Assembly (NCBI GenBank): GCA_946185535.1
Contig: CAMHJX010000002.1
Span: forward strand, 1 to 64,000
Origin: an uncultured Bacteroidales bacterium
GTDB lineage: Bacteria > Bacteroidota > Bacteroidia > Bacteroidales > F082
DNA length: 64,000 nt
Direction: 5' to 3'
Part shown: piece by piece, positions 31,856-40,307 of the stretch
How the letters are laid out: every line of letters starts with the position of its first letter
Numbering within the stretch: position 1 is the first letter of the stretch
Position numbers and translations under genes: made by a program
The notes under the pieces: generated by a model
The model's database searches: none
The model's input: the letters and a program-made list of their open reading frames with translations, nothing else
Told to the model about the DNA's origin: nothing

Positions 31856-32986
31856 ATGAAGTTCAAAGATTTCATTCAGAACAACCCGTTTCGGGTGATG
31901 GGAGTCTTCACCAACGACTCCTCCGACATCATTTCAACCAACAACAGTCGAATGAAGGCTTTCGCAGTCATCGGCAAGGTTGTGTCCTTTTGGCAAGATA
32001 TGATAAGCGTCTTTGGTACTGAACCCAAACGGCAGGTGGAAACACTTGCTTCCAGTGTCGCTGCCTTGAGTTCGCCCGAAGGACGACTACGCAGCGGTTT
32101 ATTCTGGTTTATGAATCTTAACGCCACCGATGCCAGGGCTCTTGCAGCTTTGGCTCGGGGAGGCGATTTGTTGGAAGCAAGGAAGATTTGGGAGGATGGA
32201 GAGCAGAACACGTCCTCACTCCAAAACCAGTTGATGTGTTGTCTGCTGAAAGACCCCCGTTCCTATTCCAGAGCACTTCAGCAGGCCTTGACCCTTTATG
32301 ACAACTATGGCCATGAGTTCATTACTACAGTTAGTAACGGCTTCGAAGTCATTACTCCCGACAAACTGATGCCCACGTTTCTGTCGGAAATCATCAAAGT
32401 ATCTGATGGCGACTGTTGGTGGTGGGACAAGGCTGTCAAGCGCTTAGGGAATGAGACTGTTGACCTTCAGTGGACGGAAGCTAAAGCTACATGGCACATA
32501 GGCAAACTTCAAGATGCGCTTAATGTCGCCAAGACCACAGAGATTCACTCCACACAGGATAACTATGACATAGCTGTAGCTTTGATGAAGCAAGCAGAGC
32601 CGCACTTGAAGGCGTTGAAGGCACTTAATGACGGTTACCCTGCTCTGCTCTCCCGTTATGCGACCATTGCTGATGCCGTTTGTGAAGAAATTCTCAACCG
32701 TGAGATTGAATACTATAACCATATCGGGTGGTTCTCGGGTAAGGTTGACCGTGTGCTCGTCCTCAAGCGTTTTTGTTATCGCTATGCGGCCACAGTTCGT
32801 TTCAAGGACCGCTGTCGACTCAATATTAACATCGTTATGGGACGTTCGAGCAATGCCCCGGTCTTCCCTAATGGTATGCCCGACAAACTATTTTTTGAGA
32901 GCGACCGCAAAAAACGGAATGCGGGGATTTGTGCTATCCTTGCTGCCCTCAAAGAACGAAATACAGATAATGGTTATGTGGCCTGA
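31856..32986 (+). CDS. Protein with degenerate J-domain-like N-terminus
   Basis: 376 residues from ATG 31856; 19 bp after the Hsp70 gene. The start reads NPFRVMGVFTNDSSDIISTNNSRMKAFAVIGK, close to the opening of J-domains (xYxVLGVxxxASxxEIxxxxRKL) but with no HPD tripeptide. The rest is helical (TPR-like character in places: LLEARKIWEDGEQNTSSLQNQL, WHIGKLQDALNVAK). By position it would be the co-chaperone that brings clients to the divergent Hsp70. The J-domain link is an inference from pattern and context; a HHpred-type search would settle it. Confidence 0.55.
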   Translation: MKFKDFIQNNPFRVMGVFTNDSSDIISTNNSRMKAFAVIGKVVSFWQDMISVFGTEPKRQVETLASSVAALSSPEGRLRSGLFWFMNLNATDARALAALARGGDLLEARKIWEDGEQNTSSLQNQLMCCLLKDPRSYSRALQQALTLYDNYGHEFITTVSNGFEVITPDKLMPTFLSEIIKVSDGDCWWWDKAVKRLGNETVDLQWTEAKATWHIGKLQDALNVAKTTEIHSTQDNYDIAVALMKQAEPHLKALKALNDGYPALLSRYATIADAVCEEILNREIEYYNHIGWFSGKVDRVLVLKRFCYRYAATVRFKDRCRLNINIVMGRSSNAPVFPNGMPDKLFFESDRKKRNAGICAILAALKERNTDNGYVA

Positions 32987-33007
32987 TGGTCATTAACCAA
33001 TGTGTCT

Positions 33008-33146
33008 TCTTCGTTGTTCTTTCGCTCTTCTCTCGCTCTTCCTTCGCTCTAGGCTTACTGTTGGCATAGTCAAGCAAGCTATTTGAGTATGCCAACACCT
33101 TGCCAAATGTTTGCCTACATCTTGCCAAAAGGCTTTGACAAAATGT
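33008..33146 (+). repeat. Shared upstream element, copy 2 (TTGGCATA/TATGCCAA)
   Basis: Same element as at 27326-27440: TCTTCGTTGTTC, CGCTCTTC units, inverted repeat TTGGCATA (33061-33068) / TATGCCAA (33088-33095), CACCTTGCCAAA, with an extra TTTGCCTACATC insertion, then CTTGCCAAAAGGCTTTGA. It fills most of the 300-bp gap between the J-like gene and the second sigma gene; the rest is AT-rich with no other feature than the promoter. Confidence 0.75.
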
Positions 33147-33238
33147 TTAATGCGCCAATTATTATTATTATTATAAAATGATTTATAACGAGTTGTGGAA
33201 AATTTTCAAAAATATGTAAAACTGAAAGATTAATTATG

Positions 33239-33246
33239 TAAATTTG
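33239..33246 (+). promoter_or_regulatory. -7 element of the GTPase/Hsp70 operon
   Basis: TAAATTTG, exact TAnnTTTG match, 40 bp before ATG 33287. No good -33 TTG at normal spacing, which would fit control by an activator or by the operon's own sigma factor. Confidence 0.45.
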
Positions 33247-33286
33247 CCACATTGTCATCGACCCGTTTTGCAAGGAAGACTATGTA

Positions 33287-33931
33287 ATGAGAAAACAATC
33301 TAGACTCATGCCTAAAGACATACGCATCTTTACCGAGGACTTAGAAGTAGCCCAGGCGATACTACATAGGGATGAAGCCGTAACGAAACGATACCTGTAT
33401 CAGCAGTGCTATCCGCTTTTCAAGCGATATTTTGACGGCTATTATACCGATTGCGAGAATTGCATTGAGTTTATCAACGAGATATATGTACTCATTATGA
33501 CACCAAGCCGAAAAACGGGGCGGTGCCGCCTGATGAGTTATCGAGGTGAAAGCACCTTGACAAAATGGTTGAAATCAGTTTGTACTTTCTATTGTTACAG
33601 CCAGTTTGAATTGAAAAACAGACAGCCTGAAACTGAAACGATTTCACCTCCAAATCCAGAAAAAAGCAAGTCAGGTGATAGAAAACAGCCAAAAGAACCG
33701 TCTATAGATGAAGACCTCAGTATGTTCCAACGTGAGGATGTGGAGGTGATTCTTGGTTTGATGAAGAATAAACGTTATAGCCAACTCATCCGTCTGCGCC
33801 ATGTTGAACTGAAGACTGACAAAGAAACGGCTGAAGCACTTGGCATGAGCATGGACAATTATTATAACAAGCACAAACGAGCAAAAGAGATGTTTGCTGA
33901 AACGCTCAGAAAGGAGGAATGCGATGGTTAA
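33287..33931 (+). CDS. ECF-type sigma factor
   Basis: 214 residues. Region-2-like part at ~35-115 (RYLYQQCYPLFKRYFDGYY, ENCIEFINEIYVLIM, YRGESTLTKWLKSVCTFYCY) and region-4-like HTH at ~165-208 (MKNKRYSQLIRLRHVELKTDKETAEALGMSMDNYYNKHKRAKEMF). Between them is a Lys/Pro/Glu linker. First gene of a ten-gene operon; it overlaps the next gene, whose N-terminus looks like an anti-sigma domain, the usual sigma/anti-sigma order in Bacteroidota. Probably autoregulates the operon. Confidence 0.75.
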   Translation: MRKQSRLMPKDIRIFTEDLEVAQAILHRDEAVTKRYLYQQCYPLFKRYFDGYYTDCENCIEFINEIYVLIMTPSRKTGRCRLMSYRGESTLTKWLKSVCTFYCYSQFELKNRQPETETISPPNPEKSKSGDRKQPKEPSIDEDLSMFQREDVEVILGLMKNKRYSQLIRLRHVELKTDKETAEALGMSMDNYYNKHKRAKEMFAETLRKEECDG

Positions 33932-35345
33932 GCATTTGCCACATATCAGCATAGAGAAATATGCCGCTTATCTTGACGGCAATTTGCCAGATGAGGAAAT
34001 GAAGCAGATGGAGGCCTTCATTGACACCGATGCTGACATGCAAGCGGTTTTGGAAGCTGATAGCAATATTGGGGCTGATTTAGATTTGGATTTGCTTGAA
34101 AACGAGCCTATTCCCTTCGATTTTGAATTAGCTTCCATTAAGCTCCCAACACTGAATACAGGATTGGCATTGGAGCAGAATGTATTTTTTGATGAACTTT
34201 TTTCTTCCGATAGTGATAGGTATGGGGAAGAAATGGTGTCTATAATAAATGAAACCGATCAAGACAATAATTCACAAAACAACATTATCATGGCAAAAAA
34301 CACAGAATACAAAACCTATGGAGAACAGGGGGAGAACATCAAGGATTTGAATATACTACAACCAGACGACCATTCCTGTGCTTTGCGAGCACAACAAATT
34401 ATTCTGCGAGATTATGGTATAGACATTCCTTTTGAGGATTTGGAACAAATAGCTAAAAACGCAGGATACTATTCGGATAGCGGCACTTACCAGCATGATA
34501 TGGGTAAAGTACTAGAAATGGCAGGAGTGGGTGTGCATCAGATTGAAGGAGGGACTGTTTACGACCTTACCAATGAATTGGCACAAGGGCACCGCATTAT
34601 CGTTAGCGTTGATGCTGATGAGCTATGGTATAATGATAAGTTCAAAGATAAAATCAGCAATTGGATAAGTGATAGATTCGGCACACAAGCTGGCAACCAT
34701 GCTCTTATCGTGGCTGGTGTTAAGGTAAATCCAGACAATCCAAATGATGTAAAAGTTGTATTGACGGATTCGGGGGCTGGAGATTTGCGTGTTGAATACC
34801 CATTAGACCAGTTTATGGATGCATGGCAAGACTCGAACTATTTCATGGTTGCCACCGATGTTCCTGCACCATACCAATATGATGCCAGTACGCGCATGGA
34901 AGTTCCTTCTAATTTCGCTTCGCAAGTATATTTCAATCAATTTGTTGAAGAACACAGTTATCAGTTGAATGATGATTGTATTATCAGTCCGCAAGGTTAT
35001 CAGCCAGCCTTTAAAGGTCATCTTGATACGATAAGCGATGTGAAATATGAAGATTTCAGAAGCAAATACGATTTGTTGCAGGGAGCTAAATCAAATGCCG
35101 TAATACAAAGTAAAAACATTCCTGGAATGATTACAGCATTGGTGAATGACATAAAAACATTATTTGGCCATCATACCGAGCCTATGCCCGAAGAACATCA
35201 TACGGGCACTCATCCTCATGATGAGGAACCATATCCAGACGACGATTTGCCTAACGATGGCATTCATCCTTTTGAAAATCATTTTGACCATCCAGATCAT
35301 ACAGGTCCCTACACCGATGGATTTGATGGCATTGACCTTTATTAA
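33924..35345 (+). CDS. Anti-sigma-like domain fused to C39-like cysteine peptidase
   Basis: 473 residues from ATG 33924, chosen because a strong AGGAGG stands 6 bp upstream and it overlaps the sigma gene by 8 bp. N-terminus HISIEKYAAYLDGNLPDEEM matches the opening of anti-sigma/zf-HC2-like domains in Bacteroidota, without the zinc His/Cys set. Residues ~145-310 are a papain-fold, C39-like peptidase: Cys152 in DHSCALRAQQIIL, His in GNHALIVAGV (~258), Asp in LTDSGAG (~281). The C-terminus is rich in His, Asp and Pro (HHTEPMPEEHHTGTHPHDEE), perhaps metal-binding. No signal peptide, so it should act in the cytoplasm. The fusion suggests that proteolysis could release the sigma factor or activate the operon's proteins. 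Confidence 0.75.
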   Translation: MVKHLPHISIEKYAAYLDGNLPDEEMKQMEAFIDTDADMQAVLEADSNIGADLDLDLLENEPIPFDFELASIKLPTLNTGLALEQNVFFDELFSSDSDRYGEEMVSIINETDQDNNSQNNIIMAKNTEYKTYGEQGENIKDLNILQPDDHSCALRAQQIILRDYGIDIPFEDLEQIAKNAGYYSDSGTYQHDMGKVLEMAGVGVHQIEGGTVYDLTNELAQGHRIIVSVDADELWYNDKFKDKISNWISDRFGTQAGNHALIVAGVKVNPDNPNDVKVVLTDSGAGDLRVEYPLDQFMDAWQDSNYFMVATDVPAPYQYDASTRMEVPSNFASQVYFNQFVEEHSYQLNDDCIISPQGYQPAFKGHLDTISDVKYEDFRSKYDLLQGAKSNAVIQSKNIPGMITALVNDIKTLFGHHTEPMPEEHHTGTHPHDEEPYPDDDLPNDGIHPFENHFDHPDHTGPYTDGFDGIDLY

Positions 35346-35365
35346 GAGCAAACACAACTAATACT

Positions 35366-37267
35366 ATGTCAGAAATATCATACGAAAAGCTAACCGTCGC
35401 CATGAGCGGGGTAATGCAGAAAATGCAATCTTATGTTGCAGTAAACGAGAAACTTTCACTGCCCAAACCTCATACGGAATTTGTCGCGGCGAAACACACT
35501 TTGGAAGAAGGGAAACTCCGTGTTGCCGTGTGCGGGAAGGTTAAAAACGGAAAGAGTTCGTTCATCAATGCCATTATAGGCCGTGAATTGCTTCCTGTTT
35601 GTTCAGATGTGGCGACCTCACAAGTTTTCGTCATCAATCACGCAGAAAAAGATAGTTTTTTTGTAGTCTATGCCAATGGAGACAGAAAACCTATTCCAAC
35701 CAAAGAAGAATTGGTTGCCTATGGTTCACAAGCAACAATTGATTCAAAGGGGGTCATGGATGCTGACAAATCCATTCTCTATATTGAAGTAAATACACCT
35801 ATAGAATTTCTTCCTAAAAGTGTGTCAATCATTGACACTCCTGGCATTGGTTCAACCTATCCTCAGCACACTGCCATTACAAAACGATATTTGAAAATGG
35901 CAGATGCCGTTTTGTTTGTCGCCAATCCTTCTCCGTTGGAGAAAATCGAAACAGACTTCCTTAAAGAAATTGTTGATGTGACACCTAACATTATGTTTGT
36001 CACAACAAAAATTGATGAAAACGGCATTGAAAGCGTCGAAAGCAACATTGCCAACAACACAAAAAAAATATCGGAAGCTATTGGCGGCAAACTGTATAGA
36101 CCTGTAAAGATGCTGAAGATGTCGAGCAAGATACTCTTGGAAGCCGCCCTTACTGACAGTGAGAAGGCTTCGGATTTCAAATTTCGGCATTCGCATTTTC
36201 AAGAGGTAAAAGAAGAATTGTTGAACACTATTTATCTTACAAGAGGTTATTATCAGGTTGGATATGCTTACAATGAAAGCCTGAAATACTATAATGCCGT
36301 CTTGCAAAGCATAGAAAAGCGATTACAAACGGCTTTGGCCGAAGGAGAGAAAGCTAATGAAATTGCCAATCAGATAGCCGAAGCAAGAGCAAGGTTGAAT
36401 AGTCTTGGTCGACAAAAACAGGCAGATATTATGGCAGAAGTTGATAATCGGCTACGAGCCTTTGACCTTTCCTTCCGTCAAAAGATGCAAATGAATGGGT
36501 CGATTGTTTCCAAATATGAGTCGAAAATCGATAATTTGAAATACGATGAAATTCAGCAATTTGCCGATGACCTGCCTGCCAAATTAACCGAAGACCTTCA
36601 AAATGAATGGGCGCATCTGCAAGAAACACTTGTTGGTGATATTACGAATTTGCTTGAAAACTATGTAGATGAAATCCAAACAGCACCAAGCGGAGGTTCC
36701 GATGTTGTGTTATTTAGCCCAAACGGGATAGGAGAAATGGAAAAAGTAGGATTTCGCAAATACGCTGTAAATGCCCGTAACGAGGCGTACATTGGTATTG
36801 GTGGTGTCGCCATACTTGATTTCATCGGAGCCACTGCTATTCCAATTATTGGGCCTTTGGTCGTGTTAGGCGGATTAGGCTATACATTATATGGATTGTT
36901 TGCTGGTAGAACAAGAGCAAAAGCCGAAGTTCTAACTCAAAACCAAAATGCATTAAAACGTTTTGTGAGAGAAACCGTTCAGGATTTCAGCAAGCAATAT
37001 ATGGAAGTGTCACTCGAAAACGGCCAATACAATTCGTTGTTAGATGGCTATAAATTGAATTTACACAACTATGCACAGCAAGTGCTGTCAAGCACTTACG
37101 ACGCCTATTTACAGGAAGTGAAGGCTTTGGAAGAAGTCAGAGACAGCAACAAGGCTGAATCGGCAACTCTGTTGAGAGGCATCATGGAAAAATGGGAACG
37201 AAACAAGCCATTGCTGGCAGATGTGCGCAAACAACTTGAAGAGATTGGACAGGGATTAAAACAATGA
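35366..37267 (+). CDS. Dynamin-like GTPase 1 (with membrane hairpin)
   Basis: 633 residues. G1 GKVKNGKSSF (~57), G2 Thr in DVATSQVFV, G3 DTPGIGS (~157), G4 TTKID (~213): a dynamin-family G domain. Long helical parts follow (YNAVLQSIEKRLQTALAEGEKANEIANQIAEARARL). Residues ~473-513 hold a hydrophobic hairpin (IGIGGVAILDFIGATAIPII, GPLVVLGGLGYTLYGLFAG), probably a membrane-insertion paddle. Bacterial dynamins bind, tubulate or fuse membranes. They often occur in pairs; the partner here is at 42456. Located 20 bp after the peptidase gene. Confidence 0.85.
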   Translation: MSEISYEKLTVAMSGVMQKMQSYVAVNEKLSLPKPHTEFVAAKHTLEEGKLRVAVCGKVKNGKSSFINAIIGRELLPVCSDVATSQVFVINHAEKDSFFVVYANGDRKPIPTKEELVAYGSQATIDSKGVMDADKSILYIEVNTPIEFLPKSVSIIDTPGIGSTYPQHTAITKRYLKMADAVLFVANPSPLEKIETDFLKEIVDVTPNIMFVTTKIDENGIESVESNIANNTKKISEAIGGKLYRPVKMLKMSSKILLEAALTDSEKASDFKFRHSHFQEVKEELLNTIYLTRGYYQVGYAYNESLKYYNAVLQSIEKRLQTALAEGEKANEIANQIAEARARLNSLGRQKQADIMAEVDNRLRAFDLSFRQKMQMNGSIVSKYESKIDNLKYDEIQQFADDLPAKLTEDLQNEWAHLQETLVGDITNLLENYVDEIQTAPSGGSDVVLFSPNGIGEMEKVGFRKYAVNARNEAYIGIGGVAILDFIGATAIPIIGPLVVLGGLGYTLYGLFAGRTRAKAEVLTQNQNALKRFVRETVQDFSKQYMEVSLENGQYNSLLDGYKLNLHNYAQQVLSSTYDAYLQEVKALEEVRDSNKAESATLLRGIMEKWERNKPLLADVRKQLEEIGQGLKQ

Positions 37268-37271
37268 TGAC

Positions 37272-38549
37272 ATGGCAACTTTAGGTATAGATTTCGGTTC
37301 GTCTTATAGCACCGTTTCATGGATTAATCCCAAAAGCGGCAAGCCGGAGGCTGTGGAATTTGATGGGGTTGGCAACGTAAAAATGCCTTCGGTTATGCTG
37401 GCCACTAAAGACGGCTTTATGTATGGGTTTCAAGCAAGTAGCCATTTAAAAGGACTTATTGGTGCTTATGAAGTTCCATATCAAGAGCGTATGGAGATGA
37501 TGGCAAATTTCATTCTTGATTTGAAAAGAAAAGCAAAACCAAAAGCGACAGAGTGCTTTTTTGAAAAAGATTATTCTCATTTGGAACTGCTGAAATTGTT
37601 ATTCCATCACTTAATTGAAAAATCGAAAGAACATTGTGGATCGGATTATGTGGTTGACCGCATTGTTTTTTCTCATCCAGTTGAAAACCCGTATTTTCCA
37701 CATGAAAGAGTTCTTTTGATAGAAAAGGCTTTTCGTGAAATAGGCTATTCTACTATTAGCACAATGTTGGAGCCTGTGGCCGCGGTAAAAGGCTATAATC
37801 TAGATCATCGAATCAACGAAGGAGAGGGTATTCTTGTTTTTGATTTTGGTGGCGGTACCATTGATGTCGCTTATGTCAAAAAGCATTTTGGTGAATTGAA
37901 AATTATTGTGGAACCAAAAGGAAAGGGTAACTGTGGCGGTCAGGATATTGATTCTTTGCTCTATGAAGACATAAGAAAAAAAATCCGTGAGCAATATGAC
38001 TTTGACATTTCTCAAAATGGCAAAGTGATAGACCATATTATCTTATCTAAATGTGAAGAGTTGAAAAAAGATTTTAGTGAGAAAAACGAGGCGTATGAAA
38101 CAAAGTTTTATGTAAAAGGGAATCAAGTTGTATATCGTTTAAGCCGAGATGCTTTCAATGCAATCATTTCTCCAAAAGTTCAGGAAGCAATAAATGTCGC
38201 CAAAGAAGTTGTCGAAGAAGTGAAAAACAAAAACTATCGTATTGATAAAGTCTTATTGATAGGTGGCAGCTCGAAACTAACAATGGTAAAAGAACTTTTA
38301 TCCGAACTGGTTGGTAATACTCCGATTGAAACATTTGGGAAAAAAGACATTGCTGTAGCTTTAGGCTGTTTGTCTGATTGTACGCCTGTACAACAGGATG
38401 AAATACCGACACCTGAAAAAGAGGAGGAAGATGAATCCGACTTGAACAAAAAAAGTGTAACAGAAGAAGTACGTAGTGTTGGAGTAATACATCGCGGGCT
38501 ATCTGAAATACAAGAAAAATATAAAAGATCAAAACAATTAAAAACGTAA
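37272..38549 (+). CDS. NBD-only Hsp70-like ATPase
   Basis: 425 residues, 4 bp after dynamin 1. Actin/Hsp70 ATPase: GIDFGSSYSTVSWI phosphate-1, VFDFGGGTIDVAYV phosphate-2, LLIGGSSKLTMVKELL adenosine motif, EPVAAVKGYN. It ends soon after the NBD (~385) with a charged tail; there is no substrate-binding domain. It thus resembles regulatory Hsp70-fold ATPases more than a general chaperone and may drive or gate the GTPases around it. A GrpE-like partner may be the last gene of the operon (44081). Confidence 0.85.
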   Translation: MATLGIDFGSSYSTVSWINPKSGKPEAVEFDGVGNVKMPSVMLATKDGFMYGFQASSHLKGLIGAYEVPYQERMEMMANFILDLKRKAKPKATECFFEKDYSHLELLKLLFHHLIEKSKEHCGSDYVVDRIVFSHPVENPYFPHERVLLIEKAFREIGYSTISTMLEPVAAVKGYNLDHRINEGEGILVFDFGGGTIDVAYVKKHFGELKIIVEPKGKGNCGGQDIDSLLYEDIRKKIREQYDFDISQNGKVIDHIILSKCEELKKDFSEKNEAYETKFYVKGNQVVYRLSRDAFNAIISPKVQEAINVAKEVVEEVKNKNYRIDKVLLIGGSSKLTMVKELLSELVGNTPIETFGKKDIAVALGCLSDCTPVQQDEIPTPEKEEEDESDLNKKSVTEEVRSVGVIHRGLSEIQEKYKRSKQLKT

Positions 38550-38554
38550 TAGCT

Positions 38555-39481
38555 ATGGATATTTTAATGATAGGGCACAGCCGTTCTGGTAAAACCAGTT
38601 ACATGGCAGGATTATACAAAGAATTTGGCAACAAAGAAAGAGGTATCGGCATTTGGACTTCTGACTCTTCTAAACAGAGCAAATTAAAAAGGATAGCGGA
38701 CAATATCTCTCGTGGTATATACCCGACTGGTACAGACATAGCCTCTGAATATGATTTTTGGCTGCAAATTGATAACAGATTGGTAATTCCCTTTAATTGG
38801 TATGATTATCGTGGCGGTGCATTGTCTGAAAGCTCAAGGACTTCACGGGATGCGCAAAAACTAATTGAAAAAATCGAAAATGCAGATGCACTAATAGTGT
38901 TCCTTGATGGTGAAAAAATTGTCGAAGACACTGATGAAGATGCAGAAGATGATTATGAGATTCTTTTGTGGGCAATTCAAAAGGCAGTTTCTCGGAAGCA
39001 TTTGGGCTCTGGCAATTATTTCCCCATTTCATTTGTCATTACAAAAGGAGATTTGTATTCGGACTATTCGCCACTATATGATTCAGATGGCTTAGAGTAT
39101 TTTACTCCATTCTTTAAGACTATTAGAGATGGTAATACGGTTGCCGGAATGATTTCAATATGTGAAGTGGCTAAGACAGGCGTATATAATGTATTTGCTC
39201 CGTTGCTTTTTTCACTATACTATGGAATGCCTGAATACATAGGCAAACGTATGGATGCTATTAACAAAGAAATTGATTATTATAATACACTTTACCCCAA
39301 TATTCTTGACGATATTTGGACAACTATTTTTGGAGGAACTTCAGATAGAGAATTGGCTAGAAAGAGTTTACAAAAAATTGAAGAAGAAAAACAGAACCTT
39401 GAGTATTTAGAATCCATGAGCAAAGACATGTGGGATGCACTGAATTCTTTGGCAGATAATAATCATATTATTAAATTCTAA
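38555..39481 (+). CDS. Small TRAFAC-type GTPase A
   Basis: 308 residues. G1 IGHSRSGKTSYMAGLY at the very start, G3 replaced by WYDYRGG (DxxG kept as DYRG), G4 ITKGD. A helical C-terminal region (INKEIDYYNTLYPNILDDIW, KSLQKIEEEKQNLEYLESM) follows. First of three adjacent GTPases. The G1 plus YRGG pattern recalls the DO-GTPase (double-GTPase) families described in bacterial conflict systems, but I cannot confirm that without a profile search. Soluble. Confidence 0.7.
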   Translation: MDILMIGHSRSGKTSYMAGLYKEFGNKERGIGIWTSDSSKQSKLKRIADNISRGIYPTGTDIASEYDFWLQIDNRLVIPFNWYDYRGGALSESSRTSRDAQKLIEKIENADALIVFLDGEKIVEDTDEDAEDDYEILLWAIQKAVSRKHLGSGNYFPISFVITKGDLYSDYSPLYDSDGLEYFTPFFKTIRDGNTVAGMISICEVAKTGVYNVFAPLLFSLYYGMPEYIGKRMDAINKEIDYYNTLYPNILDDIWTTIFGGTSDRELARKSLQKIEEEKQNLEYLESMSKDMWDALNSLADNNHIIKF

Positions 39482-39482
39482 A

Positions 39483-40307
39483 ATGAAACAGTTTGATATT
39501 ATCGGTCTTGATGGTTCGGGAAAAACTTGCTATTTGTATGCAATGGCAGAAACAATGAGGCAAGGCCTTTATGGGCTGTCTTTTCATAGCAATTGTGACG
39601 GGTGGCAAAAGATAATAGCGGAATTACAGTGGCCTTCTGGGACTTGTAAAACTTCGTTTTTTGATTTTCAGTGTTTTTATAACTCTAAACATATAGATTG
39701 GTTGGATTTTAGCTGTATCGATTATCGAGGAGGAATAATAGTATCCTATAATGAAGTAGACAGATTGTTAAGATCCAAATTCAGGAAACGCATCATCAAC
39801 ACAGATGGTTTGATTATTCTTGTTGCAGCGGATATGTTGAAAGGTATCCTTATGGGTGACTTTGAAGCGAGAGATGATATAGATATGCTTAACTATACTA
39901 TATCGGGAGTTGGACAAAAATTGAGTCAAATACCCATTGCTATAGCGATAACAAAAAGTGATTATTTTAATAATGACGAGAACAAAGTGATGTTTCCTTT
40001 GGTTAAGCAATTGTTCCCTTTTATTTTCAATGCAGCTTTGCATTTAAATACTTTAATTGTTCCAGTCAGTTTAGGTCGAAATCTAAGCAATAACAGTTGT
40101 AGCTCGGAGAGCGTTCTTTATAATAATCCGAGTGATGGTAACATCCACATTCCCATATTATTTAACTTATATCACATTCTTGACAATCTGATTAAGACAT
40201 CCATTTCATTTAAAGACATTGCTGATCTAACTTCTATAAAGAGCACAATAAAAAAAGAACTTGTAGCATTTGCTAATAATAACATAATAGAAATAAATAC
40301 AATATGA
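39483..40307 (+). CDS. Small TRAFAC-type GTPase B
   Basis: 274 residues, 1 bp after GTPase A and overlapping GTPase C by ATGA. G1 IGLDGSGKTCYLYAMA, G3-like CIDYRGG, G4 ITKSD. Close homologue of GTPase C (FDIIGLDGSGKTCYLYAM vs ISIIGLSRAGKTCYMYAM; LIVPVSLG and HIPILFNLYH shared), so this pair arose by duplication. The most AT-rich gene of the operon by eye. It has the shortest C-terminal tail of the three. Confidence 0.7.
   Translation: MKQFDIIGLDGSGKTCYLYAMAETMRQGLYGLSFHSNCDGWQKIIAELQWPSGTCKTSFFDFQCFYNSKHIDWLDFSCIDYRGGIIVSYNEVDRLLRSKFRKRIINTDGLIILVAADMLKGILMGDFEARDDIDMLNYTISGVGQKLSQIPIAIAITKSDYFNNDENKVMFPLVKQLFPFIFNAALHLNTLIVPVSLGRNLSNNSCSSESVLYNNPSDGNIHIPILFNLYHILDNLIKTSISFKDIADLTSIKSTIKKELVAFANNNIIEINTI

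Noticed and set aside
27253-33286. Transposon ends formed by the two TTGGCATA elements
   Set aside because: They are in direct, not inverted, orientation and no transposase lies between; shared regulation is simpler, though recombination between them is possible.
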